Positions 6,632-7,199 of a stretch of DNA of 7,199 bases are shown piece after piece. Origin of the DNA: CAZDDW01 sp964480695 (lineage in GTDB: Bacteria; Patescibacteriota; Patescibacteriia; UBA9934; CAZDDW01); the NCBI GenBank assembly GCA_964480695.1, contig CAYZPO010000055.1, positions 1 through 7,199 of the forward strand, given 5' to 3'. The notes beneath the pieces were generated by a model, which was given only the letters and a program-made list of their open reading frames with translations, searched no databases and was not told the DNA's origin. The first letter of the stretch is position 1, and every line of letters starts with the position of its first letter. A program made the position numbers and the translations under genes.

Positions 6632-6645
6632 ATATCAGCGTTTTT
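6592..6645 (+). terminator. Terminator/attenuator hairpin of the short RNA
   Basis: GCTGATATTT (6592-6601) pairs perfectly with AAATATCAGC (6630-6639), closed by a T-G pair at the base, and is followed by TTTTT (6641-6645). The loop is 28 nt. The stem is AT-rich, so termination is probably incomplete and could let RNA polymerase continue into the downstream gene. Confidence 0.65.
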
Positions 6646-6672
6646 ACTTGCTTCTTATTCAGACAAACCTGA

Positions 6673-6788
6673 GCCCCAACCGGAACACCATAAGGGGCGG
6701 CCAGTAGGCCAACATTTAATAGCGGTTCCGGTTACCGCTATCGTTTCCATGGAGGTCCTGGGTAGTCGTGCGGGCGCGTGGTGCGCCC
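6673..6788 (+). promoter_or_regulatory. Structured 5' region with complementary hairpin loops
   Basis: Hairpin A is GCCCC (6673-6677) with GGGGC (6694-6698). A small hairpin GGCC-AGTA-GGCC (6699-6710) follows. Hairpin B is ATAGCGGT (6719-6726) with ACCGCTAT (6734-6741) and loop TCCGGTT. The loop of A contains AACCGGA (6678-6684), the exact complement of the whole 7-nt loop of B. A fourth hairpin, GGGCGC-GTGGT-GCGCCC (6772-6788), ends 12 nt before the Shine-Dalgarno of the 79-aa gene. This is the arrangement of a structured leader (riboswitch-like or protein-bound); no known class is recognised. Confidence 0.45.
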
Positions 6789-6810
6789 TGACAACCTTAT
6801 GGAGGATCCC

Positions 6811-7050
6811 ATGATCACACGCGAATTCCGTACGTTTGATGTCGACCCGTCCACCTGCCGCGTTTGCGAGCAGGCTTACCCCCGCCGCTGGTGGGACAAG
6901 GACGTGGACGAGACGGACGTTTCCTTCGATATCCTCGAGACCGTGGCCACGCACGTGGTCCAGGTCATCGACGAGGACATCGAGGGAGGATGGATCGAGT
7001 TCAACGGCTCGGTCTACCGGTTCACCTTCTACTACCTCATCGAGGAGTAG
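6811..7050 (+). CDS. Small acidic CxxC protein, unknown family
   Basis: The start chosen is ATG 6811, with GGAGGA at 6801-6806; a GTG at 6778 in the same frame lacks a good ribosome site and sits in a hairpin loop. The 79-aa product has 18 Asp/Glu against 7 Lys/Arg, one Cys-Arg-Val-Cys motif (16-19), an aromatic patch (Trp27-Trp28) and a probable beta-strand C-terminus (about 60-76). It has no signal peptide or membrane helix, so it is likely a small cytoplasmic protein; the single CxxC could bind metal as a dimer or be redox-active (speculative). By direct count 68 of 79 codons end in G or C, strikingly unlike the other genes here, which suggests transfer or selection for strong expression. 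It lies behind the consensus promoter and structured leader and has its own terminator. I do not recognise the family. Confidence 0.75.
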   Translation: MITREFRTFDVDPSTCRVCEQAYPRRWWDKDVDETDVSFDILETVATHVVQVIDEDIEGGWIEFNGSVYRFTFYYLIEE

Positions 7051-7089
7051 GAGCACCGACTTCGAACAACTCCTGCCCCGCCAGGACGG

Positions 7090-7128
7090 ACACCACACTT
7101 GGTTCCGGCTTGGTGGGGTGTTTCGTTT
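7090..7128 (+). terminator. Likely terminator of the 79-aa gene
   Basis: ACACC-A-CACT (7090-7099) pairs with GGTG-G-GGTGT (7112-7121), nine pairs with one mismatch and one wobble, followed by TTTCGTTT. It lies 40 nt after the stop codon. Confidence 0.5.
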
Positions 7129-7130
7129 GG

Positions 7131-7163
7131 AAAAACAAAAAAGCCACTGCAACTGCAGCGACT
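7131..7163 (-). terminator. Rho-independent terminator of the minus-strand tRNA
   Basis: On the minus strand AGTCGCTGCA (7163-7154) pairs with TGCAGTGGCT (7151-7142) through several Watson-Crick and two G-T pairs, followed by TTTTTTGTTTTT (7142-7131). It sits 4 nt past the tRNA CCA. Confidence 0.75.
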
Positions 7164-7167
7164 CTTT

Positions 7168-7199
7168 TGGTGGGTGATGGAGGACTCGAACCCCCGGCC
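7168..7199 (-). tRNA. 3' end of a tRNA, possibly tRNA-Val (cut by window edge)
   Basis: Read on the minus strand the segment ends GGGGG-TTCGAGT-CCTCC (T arm), ATCACCC (acceptor 3' strand, 7178-7172), discriminator A (7171) and encoded CCA (7170-7168). The implied 5' acceptor strand GGGTGAT is seen in bacterial tRNA-Val, but the anticodon is outside the window, so the amino acid is a guess. Confidence 0.9.

Larger units (their letters stand above)
6562..6645 (+). ncRNA. Short leader RNA or small RNA, about 85 nt
   Basis: A transcript starting from the consensus promoter would meet a T-tract hairpin after about 85 nt. The 5' part contains GGGAGAG (6575-6581), complementary to TTCTCCT (6610-6616) in the loop of the terminator hairpin, so the RNA could form an H-type pseudoknot. 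It matches no RNA family I recognise (not 6S, SRP, tmRNA or RNase P). It may be an independent sRNA or the leader of the 79-aa gene downstream; sequence alone does not decide. Confidence 0.5.

Noticed and set aside
6655..7152. 165-codon minus-strand open frame
   Set aside because: It lies antisense to the well-supported 79-aa gene in GC-rich DNA, crosses terminators and has no family-like features; it is a shadow frame.
6836..7177. Second plus-strand frame overlapping the 79-aa gene
   Set aside because: Low-complexity Ser/Arg/Thr product, no ribosome site, and it runs through two terminators into a tRNA.
1..7199. CRISPR array, IS element or integrase
   Set aside because: No regularly spaced direct repeats, transposase or recombinase motifs are present.

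Overview
The window most resembles a chromosome segment from a Candidate Phyla Radiation (Patescibacteria) bacterium. That is an inference from gene content: a DUF4012 membrane protein followed by a large single-pass protein with repeated DUF11/CARDB-like beta-sandwich domains, a CCA-encoding tRNA, many compact palindromes, and several short genes without recognisable families. UGA behaves as a stop, so the SR1/Gracilibacteria recoding is not in use. No phylum below CPR can be assigned from the sequence alone.

Layout. Positions 1-4274 (+) hold a two-gene envelope operon: a DUF4012 protein whose 5' end lies outside the window, then an 8-nt gap and a 640-aa anchored repeat protein. Two small covarying hairpins and a strong hairpin terminator follow (4272-4363). 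Positions 4379-5679 (-) hold two paralogous seven-helix membrane proteins overlapping by ATGA; each has two PQ-loop/SWEET-like halves, and a sigma70-type promoter precedes them. Positions 5754-6044 (+) hold a divergent promoter, tRNA-Leu(GAG), a 24-bp inverted repeat touching the tRNA CCA end, a palindrome nested in another palindrome, and a terminator. Positions 6103-6468 (+) encode a stand-alone AraC-type DNA-binding domain.

Positions 6527-7128 (+) are the least ordinary part. A sigma70 promoter with perfect -35, spacing and extended -10 drives a short RNA that ends in a T-tract hairpin and contains a possible 13-codon leader ORF. Next come hairpins whose loops are perfectly complementary (a possible kissing pair). 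Then comes a very GC-rich 79-aa acidic CxxC protein with a strong Shine-Dalgarno sequence and its own terminator. The window closes with the 3' end of a second tRNA on the minus strand, with its terminator.

The envelope operon probably acts at the cell surface and the PQ-loop pair in membrane transport. No shared pathway links them to the regulator or to the small GC-rich gene. The best candidate for something undescribed is the promoter / leader RNA / kissing-hairpin / small-protein cassette at 6527-7128, followed by the tandem SWEET-like pair.
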